Assembly: GCA_030150045.1 (NCBI GenBank)
Contig: JASLGM010000034.1
Coordinates: 1-40,716 of the forward strand
From: Taishania sp.
GTDB taxonomy: Bacteria; Bacteroidota; Bacteroidia; Flavobacteriales_D; Crocinitomicaceae
Direction: 5' to 3'
Length of the DNA: 40,716 nucleotides
Shown: positions 39,446-40,716 of the stretch, piece by piece
Layout: each line of letters begins with the position of its first letter
Numbering within the stretch: the stretch's first letter is position 1
Notes under the pieces: generated by a model
Databases searched by the model: none
Seen by the model: only the letters and a program-made list of their open reading frames with translations
Told to the model about the DNA's origin: nothing
Translations under genes and position numbers: made by a program

Positions 39446-39566
39446 GCGCTTCCCACCCCTGCCCAAAATGCTAGGCAGAGGTGGGTCAGGCTATTCGCTC
39501 CAAGTTTTTCATGGATTTCAAAGCCTTGAAACCCATGAAAAAGCTTTCCACTGCAATCCTTAGCGC
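39446..39566 (+). repeat. Structured intergenic repeat, module B, copy 4
   Basis: Closed by GCGCT (39446-39450) and AGCGC (39562-39566). Hairpin 1 pairs CCCACC with GGTGGG (39452-39457/39480-39485) and inside it CTGCC with GGCAG. Hairpin 2 pairs TTTTTCATGG (39505-39514) with CCATGAAAAA (39533-39542), enclosing a second stem TTTCAA/TTGAAA. Conserved GGTCAGGCTATTCGCT and CCACTGCAATCC are present. At 121 bp it is the longest, because hairpin 2 is extended while staying paired. Confidence 0.87.
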
Positions 39567-39628
39567 GAGATTATTGTTCCAACATTTATGTTCGTTCAGG
39601 AATGAAATGGTTTGAATACCTTGCACCT

Positions 39629-39770
39629 CAGCCCGGTAGGAGGGCGATAGCTAAACGATTGGTAATTGGTGTGAACGCGTATTTACCACTGCGACCAAAG
39701 GAAGCACGTGGTAAGAAGTTGGTGAACCCCATTACCAGAGTTTACTAAAGCCTGAATACCGTAAAGGCTG
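39629..39770 (+). repeat. Structured intergenic repeat, module A, copy 4
   Basis: Closed by CAGCC (39629-39633) and GGCTG (39766-39770). P2 pairs TGGTAATTGG (39660-39669) with CCATTACCA (39729-39737) and one unpaired base. P3 pairs TTACCAC (39683-39689) with GTGGTAA (39708-39714) perfectly, and TGC/GCA encloses GACCAAAGGAA. The conserved blocks GATAGCTAA and TTTACTAAAG are present. Order here is B then A, as in copy 2. Other bases of the 582-bp gap between 39259 and 39840 hold only a terminator. Confidence 0.87.
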
Positions 39771-39794
39771 CCACATTGACTTTCCTTTATACAA

Positions 39795-39822
39795 ACAAAA
39801 AAAGGAGGTTTATCACCTCCTT
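39795..39822 (-). terminator. Intrinsic terminator of the M42 peptidase gene
   Basis: On the minus strand AAGGAGGT pairs with ACCTCCTT around a 5-nt loop, followed by a T run. It begins 19 nt after the stop. Confidence 0.85.
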
Positions 39823-39840
39823 CTACTTTCTAAAAATGTG

Positions 39841-40576
39841 TTAGATTTTTATTTCCCAGTCGTATTGATCTAAGTTTTGGATACAGGCTTCCAGCAATAA
39901 AACGGAGTGCCAAATATCCTGTTTATGTGCCATTTCAATGACTTGATGCAGATGTCTTGTTGGAATAGAAACCGCTCCAGCGATAGATCCTCCTTCGGTC
40001 ATGCGTTGCACGGCAGCTGTGTCTGTCCCTCCGCCTGTGAGGATTTCGGGTTGCCATTTAATGTTGTTTTTATCGGCGATAATTTTCATGAAGTCTACCA
40101 TTCTATAATCACAAATTGCGGAAGAATCCATCAGTTTTATGGCTGTTCCCTCTCCCAACTTCGTGATCATTTCGTGCGGTGCTGCTCCTGGTAAATCGTA
40201 AGCGATGGTGGTGTCTAGGCCAAATCCAAAATCGGGTTTGACTTTGAGTGCTGCTACGTTTGCTCCACGAAGTCCCACTTCTTCTTGAACGGTAAAAACC
40301 ATGTGCAATTCGTACGGAATTTCCTTTCCTTGCAAGCGTTTCAAGACTTCAATAGAAATATAAACGGCCAATCGGTTGTCGAGTGATTTTCCGTTTACGC
40401 AAGCTCCCATTTCAATGATTTCACGCTCACGTGTAATGGAATCCCCTACAGAAATAAGTGCTTTTACTTCGTCTGTTGTCAATCCAGTATCGATAAAATA
40501 ATCCGACAATTGGGCTACTTTATTGCGTTCTTCTGGGCTCATAACATGAATAGGCTTAGAGGCCATCACGCCAATA
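39841..40576 (-). pseudogene. M42 family aminopeptidase, 5' end removed by an insertion sequence
   Basis: M42 metallo-aminopeptidases are about 350 residues. Only the last 245 or so are here. Homology is readable from HIGVMASKPIHVMSPEER to the C-terminus: SLDNRLAVYI (bridging Asp), VFTVQEEVGLRGA (catalytic Glu and metal Glu), FGLDTTIAYD (metal Asp) and IPTRHLHQVIEM (metal His). The N-terminal metal-ligand His region is absent. Upstream of His the frame runs into TAG within two codons, exactly where the IS end begins (40577). An in-frame GTG (40569) could still start a 242-residue fragment, but it would lack a metal ligand. The remainder of the gene should lie beyond the IS. Confidence 0.85.
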
Positions 40577-40716
40577 TGGACTGTCTATCTTTATTGTGAC
40601 AAATTTTATTAGCCCGATTTTATTATCTTAATAGTATGGCAAAACAGTATGACAACGATTTTAAAGTAATGATTGTAGAATTACTTAAATCAGGTAGAAC
40701 AGTAAAAGAACTTAGT
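40577..40716 (+). mobile_element. Insertion sequence, probable IS3 family, left end (partial)
   Basis: The M42 reading frame breaks at 40577, where the sequence TGGACTGTCTATCTTT begins; a 5'-TG end is characteristic of IS3-family terminal repeats. A transposase OrfA-type start follows 59 nt in. The right end and the target duplication lie beyond the window, so the terminal repeat cannot be confirmed here. Confidence 0.72.
40636..40716 (+). CDS. Transposase OrfA, N-terminal part (IS3/IS911-type)
   Basis: The first 27 residues, MAKQYDNDFKVMIVELLKSG followed by RTVKELS, have the pattern of the HTH_Tnp_1 (IS3/IS911 OrfA) N-terminus: a helix ahead of the helix-turn-helix that binds the IS ends. 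It is truncated by the window's right edge. OrfB with the DDE domain would be expected downstream. It is divergent from the interrupted M42 gene. Confidence 0.75.
   Translation, partial: MAKQYDNDFKVMIVELLKSGRTVKELS

Noticed and set aside
6099..39770. CRISPR array
   Set aside because: Repeats are few, far apart, long and structured, with genes between; no cas gene is present.

Overview
The window reads as the chromosome of an AT-rich Bacteroidota, most likely a member of Flavobacteriales. Three things point there: Bacteroidota-type -7 promoter boxes (TAnnTTTG) ahead of many genes, secreted proteins with type IX secretion (T9SS) C-terminal sorting tails, and families such as RemB/Wzi-like barrels, Omp28 and DUF6029. 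Most of the window is ordinary core genome, densely packed with 1-4 bp overlaps. No CRISPR, prophage or rRNA was seen.

Layout. 1-6.0 kb: the 3' end of purN, a MarC-family membrane protein, a membrane protein of the so-called Gcr 'site-specific recombinase' family, a MORN/YwqK repeat protein, a LysE-type exporter and a small acidic protein. 6.4-12.9 kb (minus strand): an AddB-like PD-(D/E)XK nuclease behind a degenerate AAA/DUF4143 ATPase, then a TraB/GumN protein downstream of hutI. 13.4-15.3 kb (plus): a SnoaL-like protein, a GNAT acetyltransferase and a nitrilase-family amidohydrolase, translationally coupled. 15.4-20.0 kb (minus): tRNA-Leu(CAA), recA, bcp and an M1 aminopeptidase lipoprotein. 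20.1-25.1 kb: a biotin carrier protein, the TlpA / DUF6029 / Omp28 envelope operon and a T9SS cargo protein. 25.2-30.8 kb (plus): cysQ, two tandem RemB/Wzi-like barrels, a retropepsin-PDZ lipoprotein and riboflavin synthase. 31.2-33.9 kb (minus): pgk, metF and a small secreted protein. 33.9-39.3 kb: two paralogous copies of a two-gene secreted cassette flanking xseA-xseB and a SCO protein. 39.8 kb to the end: an M42 peptidase gene cut by an IS3-type insertion sequence whose left end lies in the window.

The most unusual content is not protein coding. Four intergenic regions (about 6.1-6.4, 13.0-13.35, 30.8-31.1 and 39.4-39.8 kb) each hold the same pair of elements, here called module A (about 142 bp) and module B (91-121 bp). 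They share short conserved blocks, while the intervening arms differ in sequence between copies yet stay complementary, so structure is conserved rather than sequence. Copies 1 and 3 have order A-B and copies 2 and 4 have order B-A, and copy 3 is on the minus strand. I do not recognise the family. It looks like a dispersed structured RNA or a structured mobile repeat.

A second candidate novelty is the duplicated cassette at 33919-35277 and 37879-39258: a small secreted protein of about 130 residues followed by a cysteine-rich T9SS-tailed protein of about 320 residues.
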